A program made the translations under genes and the position numbers. Positions 10,944 through 19,754 of a stretch of DNA of 64,000 nucleotides are shown piece after piece. Position 1 is the first letter of the stretch. The number at the start of each line of letters is the position of its first letter. The notes beneath the pieces were generated by a model. The model worked only from the letters and a program-made list of their open reading frames with translations, was not told the origin of the DNA and ran no database searches. This DNA comes from an uncultured Tateyamaria sp. (GTDB lineage Bacteria; Pseudomonadota; Alphaproteobacteria; Rhodobacterales; Rhodobacteraceae), in NCBI RefSeq assembly GCF_947503415.1, contig NZ_CANNDS010000002.1:124001-188000 (forward strand). The letters are read 5' to 3'.

Positions 10944-11486
10944 CTACTGCTGTTCGGTTCCGTCGCCCAGAACAGCATCCATCCGAGAAATGGCGAGGTC
11001 GGTAATATCGATCGCATTTGCACTGACAAATACGCTGCGCTGTTCAAGGATCACAGCAGCTCCGGCATCGCGCATGATCTTTTCGAGAACTGGCGCCGCC
11101 GATGCCAGAAAACGGTCCCTGTTCTCTTCCAGAAGGGCGGCGATAGATCGGCTTCGCGCCTCGCGGTCGCGGCGGATCACCTCGACCCGCGCATCGAATG
11201 CATCTGCCAAGGCTCGGAATGCGTCCGGCTCCATGTCTGCGCGTTGATCTGTCAGCGCCTGTTCTTCGGCTTCAAGCTCCGCCTCGATACGTCGATTGTC
11301 TTCAGCAAGGGCTGACGTTTGCGCCTCGATCTCGCGCACGACCCGCTGGCCAAACGCGCTGTCGCTGTAAAGCCGATCACTGTCTATCGTCAGGATCGGG
11401 CTGCGGACGTCTTGAGCCTGAGAAAATGTGGCCCCAATCAGGGCCACAAGCGCAATCACTACGGCTTGGACAAGCCTGACCATCAC
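10944..11486 (-). CDS. OmpH/Skp-family periplasmic chaperone
   Basis: The 180-residue product has a signal peptide (a hydrophobic run to about residue 20, with probable cleavage near FSQAQ). A long, charged helical region follows (about 50-125), rich in Glu, Arg and Ala with few breaks, consistent with the coiled-coil tentacles of Skp. The strand region VILEQRSVFVSANAIDIT is typical of the trimer body. Skp holds unfolded outer-membrane proteins in the periplasm. It follows bamA with one base between, a common order. Sequence identity in this family is low, so the call rests on architecture and position. Confidence 0.88.
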   Translation of the reverse strand: MMVRLVQAVVIALVALIGATFSQAQDVRSPILTIDSDRLYSDSAFGQRVVREIEAQTSALAEDNRRIEAELEAEEQALTDQRADMEPDAFRALADAFDARVEVIRRDREARSRSIAALLEENRDRFLASAAPVLEKIMRDAGAAVILEQRSVFVSANAIDITDLAISRMDAVLGDGTEQQ

Positions 11487-11487
11487 A

Positions 11488-13842
11488 TCAGAACGTCGTC
11501 GAGATTGTCAGGTCGAACGACTGTTCCTCATCAAAGTCTTCCTTGCTGAGCGCGTTGGAGAAGTTCAACCGCAACGGTCCGATGGCTGTATCCCAAAAGA
11601 CCGAAAAGCCGATCACGTGGCGGAACGAACCACCTTCGCCGACAACATTCCCGCCGGACAGATCAACGCCGTCCAGATCCCAAAGGTTACCAACGTCGTA
11701 GAAGACTCCGCCTCGAATTCCCAATTCCTCGGGCAGCCCAAGCGGGAACTCGGCTTCGAAGCTTGCCGCAACGAACAGGTTGCCCCCCAATGGATCAGGA
11801 TCCGAACCTTCAGCGTTCAAGTCTCGCGGACCAATGCCACCAGGTTCGAAACCACGAAGAACACGCGGTCCCAGAATGAAACGGTCAATTGTCCGATTGG
11901 TCCCACCATTGAAAGACAGGTAACCACCTTCTAGCGTCGCGCGGAGTGTCACCTCTTCGTTGAAGGCAAGACGTTGCCCGATGACTTTGCCACGCGTTCG
12001 AATGTATTCGGCGTCACCGCCCAAACCAGCAAATTCCTGGGAAAACTCGAACAAGACTCCGGCGTTCGGATTCAAGCCCCGATCTCGCGTGTCATAGGTA
12101 TAGGTGTAGGACAATGCCGACGCGACTTGTTCACCCACGTCAATTTCGCGCTGAACGATTGGACCGTTTGCAGTCGGGTCGCGCTCAATCATCTCGTCTT
12201 CCAGATAGGAGTAGCTTAGCGTCAGCCGCCCACGCTCACTGACTGGGAATGTCAGGCTTGGTCGGAAGACAAGCGACTCGGAATCGTAGTTTGCAAAACT
12301 TGAATCAGTTTCGCTGTACTCCAAGTTCAAGCCAAACGCGACATCGCGCCCAAGAAAAGATGGCTCGACAAAGGTGAGGCCGTATTGCTCCGCCTCTTCC
12401 GCAGTCGAGAAATTGAAACCCAGAGTTTGGCCTCGGCCAAGAAAGTTGCGTTCTGTGAAGGCGACAATCAGCCCGAAACCGTCTTCTTGCGAGAATGCAC
12501 CGCCAAAGTTGAGCGAGCCAGTTGGTCGTTCTTCAACATCGACGTCGATCACAACCTGATCCGGGCTCGACCCCTCACGGGCATTTACATCAGCCACTGC
12601 GAAGAAATTCAGAACGCGAATACGCTCTGCCGCGTCACGAATTTCGCGCGGATTGAAGGGATCGCCCTCAGCAACTTTGAACTGACGGCGGATCACACGG
12701 TCAAGAGTTGTGGTGTTTCCCTCGATATCGATACGTTCAACAAACACGCGCGGACCTCGGCTGAGGACAAATTCGACATCCAGCGTCAATGCCCGCTCGT
12801 TTCTGGTCACGCGTGGCTCAACCCGCAGAAAATCGACACCTTCACGCTGCGCTTGGCGCTCAAGCCGCGAGATTTCGGCTTCAACCAGTGTTGGCGAATA
12901 GATAACGCCTGGCCGAACCTTCAGAAGCTCCTGGTAGGCGTCACCATCTACGTTCGGCAATTCGCTCACAACACTCACTTCGCCGAAGGAGAATTGTTGC
13001 CCTTCCTGAACGTTGAACGTCAGGAAAAAACCATCGCGCTCTTCGGTGAGTTCGGCATTCGTACTCACAACACGAAAGTCGACATACCCCCGAGAGTTGT
13101 AAAAGTCAGTCAGAACCTGCTTGTCGAATTCGATGCGGTCCTCGACCAGTGTGTCTGACCGGATTAGCAGCCTGAAAATCCCTGCTTGCTTGGTGTCCAG
13201 AACCCGACGGAGCCTACGGTCAGAATACAGCCGGTTGCCGACAAAGCTGATGCGCTCGACCTCGACGACGTCGCCTTCGAAAATCTCGAACACGAGATCG
13301 ACACGGTTTTCCGACCGCCGAATGATCCGCGGGTTGACGCGCGCCGCGACGCGACCTTGAGAGCTGTAGGCCTCTGCAATCGCGCCAGCGTCCCGTTCTG
13401 CCTGCGCTGGCGAAAACACCTGACGTTCCTGACTTTGCACAATAGCAGACAGCGCCTCGTCATCCACACGTCGGTTGCCTTCAAAGGTCAGTCGATTGAT
13501 TGTCGGAAATTCCGAAACGGTGATCACCAGCGTGCCACCCTGCGGAACGACAGATACGGACTCGAACAGTCCGCTGGCTTCGAGGTTGCGTCGCGCATCG
13601 TTTAACTGACCCGCAGACAGCGTTTGGCCCGGAGCGATTCCAGCCCGCGTCAGAACGGCCGCATCGCCCACACGGGCGTTTCCGTCGATCACGATCGTAT
13701 TGAATTGAAAGCTTTGCGCATGCGCTGGGGCCACCACCATGGCCCAAGACACTGTAATCAGCGTCAAAACTGCTACTACTCTCAGCACCCCCCGCCAGCA
13801 CTTGCGTGCTTGCGACCGTGCGCCCCTCATCCCCAGTCCCAT
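11488..13842 (-). CDS. bamA: Outer membrane protein assembly factor BamA
   Basis: BamA is the Omp85 core of the machinery that inserts beta-barrel proteins in the outer membrane. From ATG at 13842 the protein has 784 residues: a basic start and a hydrophobic signal segment ending near MVVAPAHAQS, then five POTRA domains to about 430 (the first opens FNTIVIDGNARVGD), then a C-terminal barrel including EPGGIGPRDLN and ending in phenylalanine (FDLTISTTF), as expected for an assembly signal. An in-frame TTG at 13908 would add 22 residues but lies close to a terminator. Upstream are the 41-residue peptide gene and rseP; downstream is skp. Confidence 0.96.
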   Translation of the reverse strand: MGLGMRGARSQARKCWRGVLRVVAVLTLITVSWAMVVAPAHAQSFQFNTIVIDGNARVGDAAVLTRAGIAPGQTLSAGQLNDARRNLEASGLFESVSVVPQGGTLVITVSEFPTINRLTFEGNRRVDDEALSAIVQSQERQVFSPAQAERDAGAIAEAYSSQGRVAARVNPRIIRRSENRVDLVFEIFEGDVVEVERISFVGNRLYSDRRLRRVLDTKQAGIFRLLIRSDTLVEDRIEFDKQVLTDFYNSRGYVDFRVVSTNAELTEERDGFFLTFNVQEGQQFSFGEVSVVSELPNVDGDAYQELLKVRPGVIYSPTLVEAEISRLERQAQREGVDFLRVEPRVTRNERALTLDVEFVLSRGPRVFVERIDIEGNTTTLDRVIRRQFKVAEGDPFNPREIRDAAERIRVLNFFAVADVNAREGSSPDQVVIDVDVEERPTGSLNFGGAFSQEDGFGLIVAFTERNFLGRGQTLGFNFSTAEEAEQYGLTFVEPSFLGRDVAFGLNLEYSETDSSFANYDSESLVFRPSLTFPVSERGRLTLSYSYLEDEMIERDPTANGPIVQREIDVGEQVASALSYTYTYDTRDRGLNPNAGVLFEFSQEFAGLGGDAEYIRTRGKVIGQRLAFNEEVTLRATLEGGYLSFNGGTNRTIDRFILGPRVLRGFEPGGIGPRDLNAEGSDPDPLGGNLFVAASFEAEFPLGLPEELGIRGGVFYDVGNLWDLDGVDLSGGNVVGEGGSFRHVIGFSVFWDTAIGPLRLNFSNALSKEDFDEEQSFDLTISTTF

Positions 13843-13911
13843 GGTTTTGCCCCACGTGTTCCGACATCCAGTGTCAACGTGAGTAACGGCATTGCGAGGT
13901 GTTGTCAAAAG

Positions 13912-13939
13912 CCCAAAACCCCGTGTGTTACGACGGGGT
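13912..13939 (-). terminator. Rho-independent terminator between the 41-residue ORF and bamA
   Basis: Reading the minus strand, ACCCCGT, an eight-base loop and ACGGGGT form a 7-bp stem followed directly by TTT, then GGGC and TTTT. It lies 32 bases after the stop of the 41-residue ORF and about 70 bases before the bamA ATG, so part of the upstream transcript should stop here and bamA may have its own promoter. Confidence 0.6.
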
Positions 13940-13971
13940 CATTGGCACATCTTGTGGATAATTCCGTGTGG

Positions 13972-14097
13972 TCAGAGACTTCCGAGCCACGCGCCAGCCG
14001 CCAAAGCGGTGGCCAGGGTCAAGCAATACAAGGCTCGATCCCAGTTCAGCAGCATCAAAAGGCTCAAGCCGCGGTATCCAGTTTGAATCGTCTGCAT
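13972..14097 (-). CDS. 41-residue predicted membrane peptide
   Basis: A short frame starts at ATG 14097, preceded at a good distance by AAGGACGG. It encodes MQTIQTGYRGLSLLMLLNWD and continues with a hydrophobic stretch rich in Leu and Ala that ends AAGAWLGSL. One membrane span is predicted at about 22-40. The strong ribosome site, the position between rseP and bamA, and a terminator soon after the stop argue that it is a real gene. From memory, similar roughly 40-residue peptides with a YRGLSLL..NWDR core occur in other Rhodobacteraceae, but this could not be searched. The longer frame from 14226 overlaps rseP and is not preferred. Confidence 0.6.
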   Translation of the reverse strand: MQTIQTGYRGLSLLMLLNWDRALYCLTLATALAAGAWLGSL

Positions 14098-14194
14098 AGT
14101 TCCGTCCTTTGGTTGCAACGATAAATACGCAGCGATTGCGGCAGGACGTGGGGCGAAATGTGACCAAAATTGGGCAGAAAGTCCGACAATCGGA

Positions 14195-15544
14195 TCACGG
14201 ACAGAACAGATCATTTCCCAACGCAAACACCATCAAGCTCAAAACAAGAGCCAGGCCGAACACCATCAGGATTCGCAGTGCGCCATCGCTTGGTGGTTTG
14301 CCGGTCGCCGCCTCGTAGACGTAAAACACGAGATGACCACCGTCCAAGGCAGGTATCGGGAAAAGGTTGAGTAGACCAACGGCCGTTGAAAGAACCGCAA
14401 TGAACCAGATGAAGCTTTGCGCACCTTGACTGGCCATCGTGCCCGACACTTGCGCAATACCGATGGGTCCGGACAGGTTGCAGGTACTGATCGCGCCTGT
14501 GACCATGTGACCAAGCCCGGAGATCGATCCGGTGATGATCCTCCATGTCTGAGCAACGCCACCTGTGACCGCATCTACGACGCCCGGCGTTTCACTGGCC
14601 GGGTCAAATGCGTTGCCACTTGCCACGCCGATCCGCCATTGGGTCGCAAATCCACCGCCGTCCTGAGGTTCGTCCACACGCTTCGGGGCCAGGCTTTTTT
14701 GAAGCAATTCACCATTGCGCCAAACGCCCAGATCAAGCGTGTCGCCATTTGACCCTTCGACCGCCGACACCAGTTGTCGAAAGGCGAACACGTCTTCGCC
14801 ATTGATTGAGGTGATCACATCGCCCTGCTCAAGCCCCGCGGCAAGTGCGGCACTGCGTGGACTGACGGACCGGACCAAAGGCGGGCGCAAGTACGGCCCC
14901 TGCACCACCACTTCGTCACCATCCCGATCAACGGTGTAGTCCAGCACGCGCTCAAACGGCAGGTCTTCCATCAAAGCGCCATAGGCGGGGTCAGAAAAAC
15001 TTGGCACCGGGATGCCGTTGATCTCAAGCACCACGTCCCCGGCCTCCAACTCCTGCACCTCAATGGGCAGCGGTTGGATGTCACCCACGGTAAGCGGATC
15101 GCGCGGCACGCCATTGGAATAGCCGACGATGGCGAACACCAAAATCGACAGGGCAAAATTGAATGCGGGGCCTGCCGCGACAGTGGCGGCACGCGCCCAA
15201 AGCGGCGCACCATGCATTGTTCGGCGCAAGGCAACAGGATCGGCCGCGGCCTCTTTCATTGCGCCTTCATCCTTGCCGGAGGCTGCGTTGGCGTCGCCTG
15301 CGAATTTCACGTAGCCGCCAAATGGAAGGGCCGCGATCTGCCAGCGCGTGCCGCGCTTGTCCACGCGGCTCCACAGCACGGGGCCAAAGCCGATCGAGAA
15401 CACGTCCGCATGGATGCCCGACCAGCGGCCCACAATGTAGTGGCCGTATTCGTGGATGGCGACGATGACGCTGAGCGCCACGACGAAAAAGAAGATGGTC
15501 CAGGCGAATCCGCCGAAGGCGGGAATCAGGGCCGAAATGTCCAA
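14195..15544 (-). CDS. rseP: RIP metalloprotease RseP (site-2 protease family M50)
   Basis: RseP is an intramembrane zinc protease that cleaves anti-sigma factors and remnant signal peptides. The 449-residue protein has the zinc motif HEYGH at 31-35 in the first membrane span, a PDZ-type domain in the middle (PRSAALAAGLEQGDVITSIN), and the third ligand region LFPIPALDGGHLVFY near the C-terminus, followed by two membrane spans. Its position after dxr and before bamA is the usual one for Gram-negatives. It starts 4 bases after the dxr stop. Confidence 0.96.
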   Translation of the reverse strand: MDISALIPAFGGFAWTIFFFVVALSVIVAIHEYGHYIVGRWSGIHADVFSIGFGPVLWSRVDKRGTRWQIAALPFGGYVKFAGDANAASGKDEGAMKEAAADPVALRRTMHGAPLWARAATVAAGPAFNFALSILVFAIVGYSNGVPRDPLTVGDIQPLPIEVQELEAGDVVLEINGIPVPSFSDPAYGALMEDLPFERVLDYTVDRDGDEVVVQGPYLRPPLVRSVSPRSAALAAGLEQGDVITSINGEDVFAFRQLVSAVEGSNGDTLDLGVWRNGELLQKSLAPKRVDEPQDGGGFATQWRIGVASGNAFDPASETPGVVDAVTGGVAQTWRIITGSISGLGHMVTGAISTCNLSGPIGIAQVSGTMASQGAQSFIWFIAVLSTAVGLLNLFPIPALDGGHLVFYVYEAATGKPPSDGALRILMVFGLALVLSLMVFALGNDLFCP

Positions 15545-15548
15545 GGTG

Positions 15549-16715
15549 TTATCCTGCTCGTTGCTCGATCACGTCGCGGGTGGCTTGTCGTGCCATTTGG
15601 TCCGCTGCGTGCACGTTATCAAGGGTCATTGGGGCATCAATATGGCTGGGGGGCGTGGTGCTCAACACTTCTTCGACCACTTCAGCCATGGTTGGAAATC
15701 GGATGCGCCCGCCAATAAAGCCATCCAAAGCCGTTTCTTTGGCGGCATTGAACACGGCACCTGAAAGACCGCCCCGTTCCATCACTTCGCGGGCTAGACG
15801 CAGGGCGGGCCAGCGTATTTCATCAGGTGCGCGAAAGGTCAGAACGCTGATTTTGGCAAGGTCGAGCCGGTCCACCGGCAGCGTTTTGCGGTCAGGCCAG
15901 TGTAGCGCGTAGCCGATGGCGTGGCGCATGTCGGGCGGCCCGACATGCGCCATCAGCGCGCCATCGTTGAAGCCAACCATGGCGTGGATCATGGATTCGG
16001 GGTGCACCAGCACTTCGATCTGGTCAGGGCGGACGCCGAAATATTCCTTGGTCTCAATCAGTTCGAGGGCCTTGTTGAACATTGACGCACTGTCGATGGT
16101 GATACGCTGGCCCATATCCCAGTTGGGATGCGATGACGCCTCGGCCAGTGTCGCCTGCGCCAGTTTTTCGAGCGGCCAGTCGCGGAACGCACCCCCGCTT
16201 GCGGTGATGATGATCCGTTCGACCGCATTCATGTCCTCGCCCACTAGCGCTTGGAAGACCGCAGAGTGTTCGCTGTCTACGGGAAGCAGACGAGCGTTGT
16301 GTGTCTTGGCCGTGGACAGGATCAGTTGTCCCGCGCATACCAGTGATTCCTTGTTGGCAAGCGCGAGCGTTGCCCCCTGCTGCAAGGCACAGATGCCCGG
16401 GGCAAGCCCGGCGGCACCCACAATGGCCGACATCACCCAATCGGCAGGTCGGCACCCGGCTTCCGTCAGAGCCGCCTGCCCGGCCGCGGCTTCAACCCCG
16501 GAACCATTGAGCGCTGTGCGCAAGTCATCCAATCGAGCTTCATCCGCCGTAATCGCGATGTCCGCGTCCAAGCGGATGGCATCTGCTGCGAGCTGTTTGA
16601 TGTTGGACGCGCCAGTCAGTGCCACCACGTCATAAGCCTCGGGATCGCGTGCGATCAGGTCGATGGTGTTCTGGCCGATGGAGCCGGTGGCCCCAAAGAT
16701 CGACACGCGACGCAT
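15549..16715 (-). CDS. dxr: 1-deoxy-D-xylulose 5-phosphate reductoisomerase
   Basis: Dxr (IspC) makes 2-C-methyl-D-erythritol 4-phosphate, the committed step of the non-mevalonate isoprenoid pathway, which feeds undecaprenyl phosphate made by UppS in the same operon. The 388-residue length fits. The NADPH motif is IFGATGSIGQNTIDLI (about 5-20). Other family segments are LANKESLVCAG, LLPVDSEHSA, TASGGAFRDWP and the catalytic loop region NWDMGQRITIDSASMFNK. The gap to cdsA is a single base. Confidence 0.97.
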   Translation of the reverse strand: MRRVSIFGATGSIGQNTIDLIARDPEAYDVVALTGASNIKQLAADAIRLDADIAITADEARLDDLRTALNGSGVEAAAGQAALTEAGCRPADWVMSAIVGAAGLAPGICALQQGATLALANKESLVCAGQLILSTAKTHNARLLPVDSEHSAVFQALVGEDMNAVERIIITASGGAFRDWPLEKLAQATLAEASSHPNWDMGQRITIDSASMFNKALELIETKEYFGVRPDQIEVLVHPESMIHAMVGFNDGALMAHVGPPDMRHAIGYALHWPDRKTLPVDRLDLAKISVLTFRAPDEIRWPALRLAREVMERGGLSGAVFNAAKETALDGFIGGRIRFPTMAEVVEEVLSTTPPSHIDAPMTLDNVHAADQMARQATRDVIEQRAG

Positions 16716-16716
16716 A

Positions 16717-17499
16717 TCACACGCTCCAGGGGAATGCGGCGACCTGGCCCAGCATCAGGAAGAAGACGGACGCGCCCAGCATACCATCGAACCGGTCGAG
16801 CACGCCGCCATGGCCCGGGATCAGCGACGAGCTGTCCTTGACGCCCATGCGCCGCTTCATGGCGCTTTCGGCGATGTCCCCCATCTGGCTGGCCATGGAA
16901 ACGGCGACGGACACACCGATCAGTTGCAGCGACGCGCCCGTATTGATGGCGAAAAGAGCGCCCACAACCCCTGCCCCGATCCAGCCTGCAACCGTGCCCG
17001 CCCATGTTTTCTTGGGGCTGACGCGGGGCCAGAACTTGGGTCCGCCGATCATGCGACCCGCGAAATAGCCGACAACATCTGTGACCACCACGACCAACAC
17101 CAGCCAAACCATCCAGCCAAAGCCCAGATCGTCGCGCACGTTCATCATGCCAAAGCCAGCCATAAGCACGAGCAAGGTGAAGATCATGTAGGTGGAGCGG
17201 TTTTGTTTGAGCTGGCCCAGCCCGACCATGCAGGGCGCCAACAGCAGCGGTAGCGCAAAGCCAGTCGGCAGGTAGACCGCCAGCAGGGTTGCCACACCTG
17301 ACACCCCGCCCAGCTGCAAGGCCACGCCGGGCTGGTCGGGCGACACGATGCGCACCAGTTCCCAGACCATCAGGCCGCAAATGATCGCGACCAGAACGTG
17401 GAAGATGTCCCCACCCGCCCAGATGCCCCAAATGCCGATCAGGACCATGACAAGGCCCGAACCCATGCGCGCGGCAAGATCTGACCACTTCTCGTTCAT
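16717..17499 (-). CDS. cdsA: Phosphatidate cytidylyltransferase
   Basis: CdsA makes CDP-diacylglycerol from phosphatidate and CTP in the inner membrane, feeding all phospholipids. The 260-residue protein has about seven membrane spans and ends with the family signature: SQMGDIAESAMKRR, then VKDSSSLIPGHGGVLDRFD, with the conserved acidic residues. The ATG at 17499 overlaps the uppS stop by four bases; the longer open frame to 17625 runs inside uppS and is rejected. Confidence 0.96.
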   Translation of the reverse strand: MNEKWSDLAARMGSGLVMVLIGIWGIWAGGDIFHVLVAIICGLMVWELVRIVSPDQPGVALQLGGVSGVATLLAVYLPTGFALPLLLAPCMVGLGQLKQNRSTYMIFTLLVLMAGFGMMNVRDDLGFGWMVWLVLVVVVTDVVGYFAGRMIGGPKFWPRVSPKKTWAGTVAGWIGAGVVGALFAINTGASLQLIGVSVAVSMASQMGDIAESAMKRRMGVKDSSSLIPGHGGVLDRFDGMLGASVFFLMLGQVAAFPWSV

Positions 17500-18170
17500 G
17501 TCTTCACCCCGCCAAAGCGTCGGTCCCGCCCGCCATAGGCGGCGCACAGGCTTGTAAATTCCTCGCGGCTGAAGTCGGGCCAGAGCGTGTCGATGAATTC
17601 GTATTCTGCGTAAGCGGATTGCCACAGAAGGAAGTTGGAGATACGCGCCTCACCACTTGTGCGGATCACGAGGTCTGGATCAGGTAAAACATAAGTGTCC
17701 AAGTATCTTGGCAGTGTTTCTTCATTCATCTCGTCAGGATGCAACTTGCCCTCGGCCACGTCGCGCGCAAGGCGCTTGGTGGCCCTGGCAACCTCATCTC
17801 GCCCGCCGTAGTTCAGCGCGATGGTCAGGTTGACGGTCGTGTTGTCGGCGGTCAGCCCTTCCAATTCGTCCATGAGCGCGATCAGCTTGGTATCAAGCCG
17901 CACACGGTCGCCAATGAAACGAACACGCGCGCCGAATTCGTTCAGGCTGCGCGCTTCCTTTGAGATGTAGCGGCGAAAGAGGCTCATCAAACCGGCCACT
18001 TCCACCTGCGTGCGCTTCCAGTTCTCGGTCGAGAAGGCAAAAATGGTCAGGTATTCGACGCCGATGTCGGGACAGGTCTGCACAATCTCGCGGACGCGTC
18101 GAGCACCCGCATGGTGACCGAACAGACGTGGACGACCCCGCTGCGTGGCCCATCGACCATTGCCATCCAT
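17496..18170 (-). CDS. uppS: Isoprenyl (undecaprenyl diphosphate) synthase; start probably further upstream
   Basis: UppS adds isopentenyl units to farnesyl diphosphate to build the C55 carrier for cell wall and O-antigen. Diagnostic motifs are MDGNGRWA with the catalytic Asp, TIFAFSTENWKR, NYGGRDE and DLVIRTSGEARISNFLLWQ. The first canonical start codon, ATG at 18170, gives 224 residues but begins inside the conserved block: the codons just upstream encode PRHVAII, part of the first beta strand of the family. The frame is open only back to TAG at 18225-18227, with no ATG, GTG, TTG or CTG on the way. An ATC at 18213-18215 has AGGA upstream at ribosome-site distance and would give 239 residues. 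Confidence 0.93.
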   Translation of the reverse strand: MDGNGRWATQRGRPRLFGHHAGARRVREIVQTCPDIGVEYLTIFAFSTENWKRTQVEVAGLMSLFRRYISKEARSLNEFGARVRFIGDRVRLDTKLIALMDELEGLTADNTTVNLTIALNYGGRDEVARATKRLARDVAEGKLHPDEMNEETLPRYLDTYVLPDPDLVIRTSGEARISNFLLWQSAYAEYEFIDTLWPDFSREEFTSLCAAYGGRDRRFGGVKT

Positions 18171-18277
18171 GATGATGGCGACGTGGCGCGGACCGGTATG
18201 TGAGGCGTCTGCGATGGTGTTTTCCTAGAAATGTACCGGCGATTGCCCGTCTAAAGCGGTTCCGCCCCTTGACACCT

Positions 18278-18300
18278 CAAACGCTCCCCCGGAGCGTTTG
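18278..18300. repeat. Perfect 10-bp inverted repeat between frr and uppS
   Basis: CAAACGCTCC and GGAGCGTTTG are perfect complements separated by CCC. No T tract follows on either strand, so it is not a classic terminator. It may be a REP-like extragenic palindrome or an RNA-stabilising hairpin inside the operon; its genomic copy number is unknown. Confidence 0.6.
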
Positions 18301-18328
18301 CCTGCGCGTTACCGCACAGGTACCGGTG

Positions 18329-18892
18329 TCAAACCTGCATGATTTCGCCCTGCTTGGTCTCAAGCGCGGTATCGACGGATTTGATGTATTTATCCGTCAT
18401 TTCCTGCACTTCGTCCTGCCACAGCTTTTCGTCGTCTTCGGACATGCCATCGGCCTTGGCCTTCTTGATCTGGTCCATCCCGTCACGCCGCAGATTACGG
18501 ATGCTGACGCGGGCGTTTTCGGCATAGCTGCCTGCCACCTTGGTCAGATCGCGACGGCGTTCTTCGTTCAATTCGGGGATCGGCAGCATGATGATGGTGC
18601 CGTTGAGCTGCGGGTTGATGCCCAGACCGCTCTCGCGGATCGCCTTTTCGACCTTGCCGACCAGCCCCTTGTCCCAGACATTCACAGTGACCATGCGCGG
18701 CTCAGGCACGTTCACGGTGCCCACCTGATTGATCGGCGTCATCGAGCCGTAGGCATCCACCATCACCGGCTCCAGCATCGAGGCCGAGGCCCGGCCCGTA
18801 CGCAGTGATGCAAATTCGGTTTTGAGGTTGGCCATGGCGCCATCCATACGGCGCTCAAGGTCATCAGTGTCGAGCATGAAGTCGTCAGACAT
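18329..18892 (-). CDS. frr: Ribosome recycling factor
   Basis: Frr splits post-termination ribosomes with EF-G. The 187-residue length is standard. Conserved stretches are [54 protein letters not shown] and [14 protein letters not shown], with the C-terminal helix [10 protein letters not shown]. In most relatives pyrH is directly upstream; here a gene on the opposite strand separates them. Confidence 0.97.
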   Translation of the reverse strand: MSDDFMLDTDDLERRMDGAMANLKTEFASLRTGRASASMLEPVMVDAYGSMTPINQVGTVNVPEPRMVTVNVWDKGLVGKVEKAIRESGLGINPQLNGTIIMLPIPELNEERRRDLTKVAGSYAENARVSIRNLRRDGMDQIKKAKADGMSEDDEKLWQDEVQEMTDKYIKSVDTALETKQGEIMQV

Positions 18893-19094
18893 CGCATTCC
18901 CCGTGTTCGTCTTCTGCCCGGATGGGCAACTTTCCGTTGGGTATAGATCAAGGCGCGGTCAGAATGCCAGAGGGGTTTCGCGCAACGCTTGTGCATGCGC
19001 GGGTTCCGCAATGCAACGCAGGCGCTGCGTCATATGCAAGCCACAATCACGGGTTACATGACCGTTCACCACAAACGAACACGCGCACTGCCCC

Positions 19095-19754
19095 ATGACC
19101 GACGCCCTATCTACTCTGAAAAACTTCGTTGCAGAGACGCTGAACGTGCCCGTCGAAGGCATTGATATCGACAAGAGCATCGAGGATCTGGGCCTTGATT
19201 ATGAAGAATGGCGCGATGCACTGGAACACGCGGCGCAGGTCCACAATGTGCCCATGGCGGACCTGTTGAACACGATGCCGGTGTACCGGATCAAGCGCGG
19301 TGACATGGCCATGGACAGCTTGCGGGATCTGGCCGCTTTTTCGCCCCGCGCCTCCGCAATGCTGCACGAATTCACGACCCGGACGCACGTGGACACCGTG
19401 CGAAGCCTTGCGCAATCGGTTGAAGCCGGACGGTATGTCGAAAGCGGTCAGATGTCTGACAGCCTGCACAGGCCGAATACGCCGCTTTGGGTCATGGGCA
19501 AAGGCATTGTGCTGACTGCGCTGGCAACAGGTATACCGTTCTTCAACATGCTGGCGCCCTGTAATCCGTTGAGAACCTACTGCTTTGCACCCGCTTCAAC
19601 AAAGTATTGGGAGACCGCACAGTTCACGCTGCCGGTCTTTGCGGTCGTGCTGTTGTTCTGGTTGGGTCCGGGGCTTTACGAAATCCGGGCAGACATCAAA
19701 AAGCAGAGGGCCCGCAGGAAATCTGCACCGGCGTGCACCGGCACTGACGCTTAA
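19095..19754 (+). CDS. Uncharacterised membrane protein with degenerate acyl-carrier-like N-terminus
   Basis: This 219-residue protein is not a family I can name. Residues 1-55 resemble an acyl carrier fold: [12 protein letters not shown], then [16 protein letters not shown], where carrier proteins have D-S-L with the phosphopantetheine serine. Here that serine is replaced by tyrosine, so normal priming is not expected. The C-terminal third has two hydrophobic segments (about 136-155 and 174-195) around a cysteine-bearing loop, then a basic tail. It lies opposite to pyrH and frr and overlaps the pyrH stop by four bases. Confidence 0.6.
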   Translation: MTDALSTLKNFVAETLNVPVEGIDIDKSIEDLGLDYEEWRDALEHAAQVHNVPMADLLNTMPVYRIKRGDMAMDSLRDLAAFSPRASAMLHEFTTRTHVDTVRSLAQSVEAGRYVESGQMSDSLHRPNTPLWVMGKGIVLTALATGIPFFNMLAPCNPLRTYCFAPASTKYWETAQFTLPVFAVVLLFWLGPGLYEIRADIKKQRARRKSAPACTGTDA

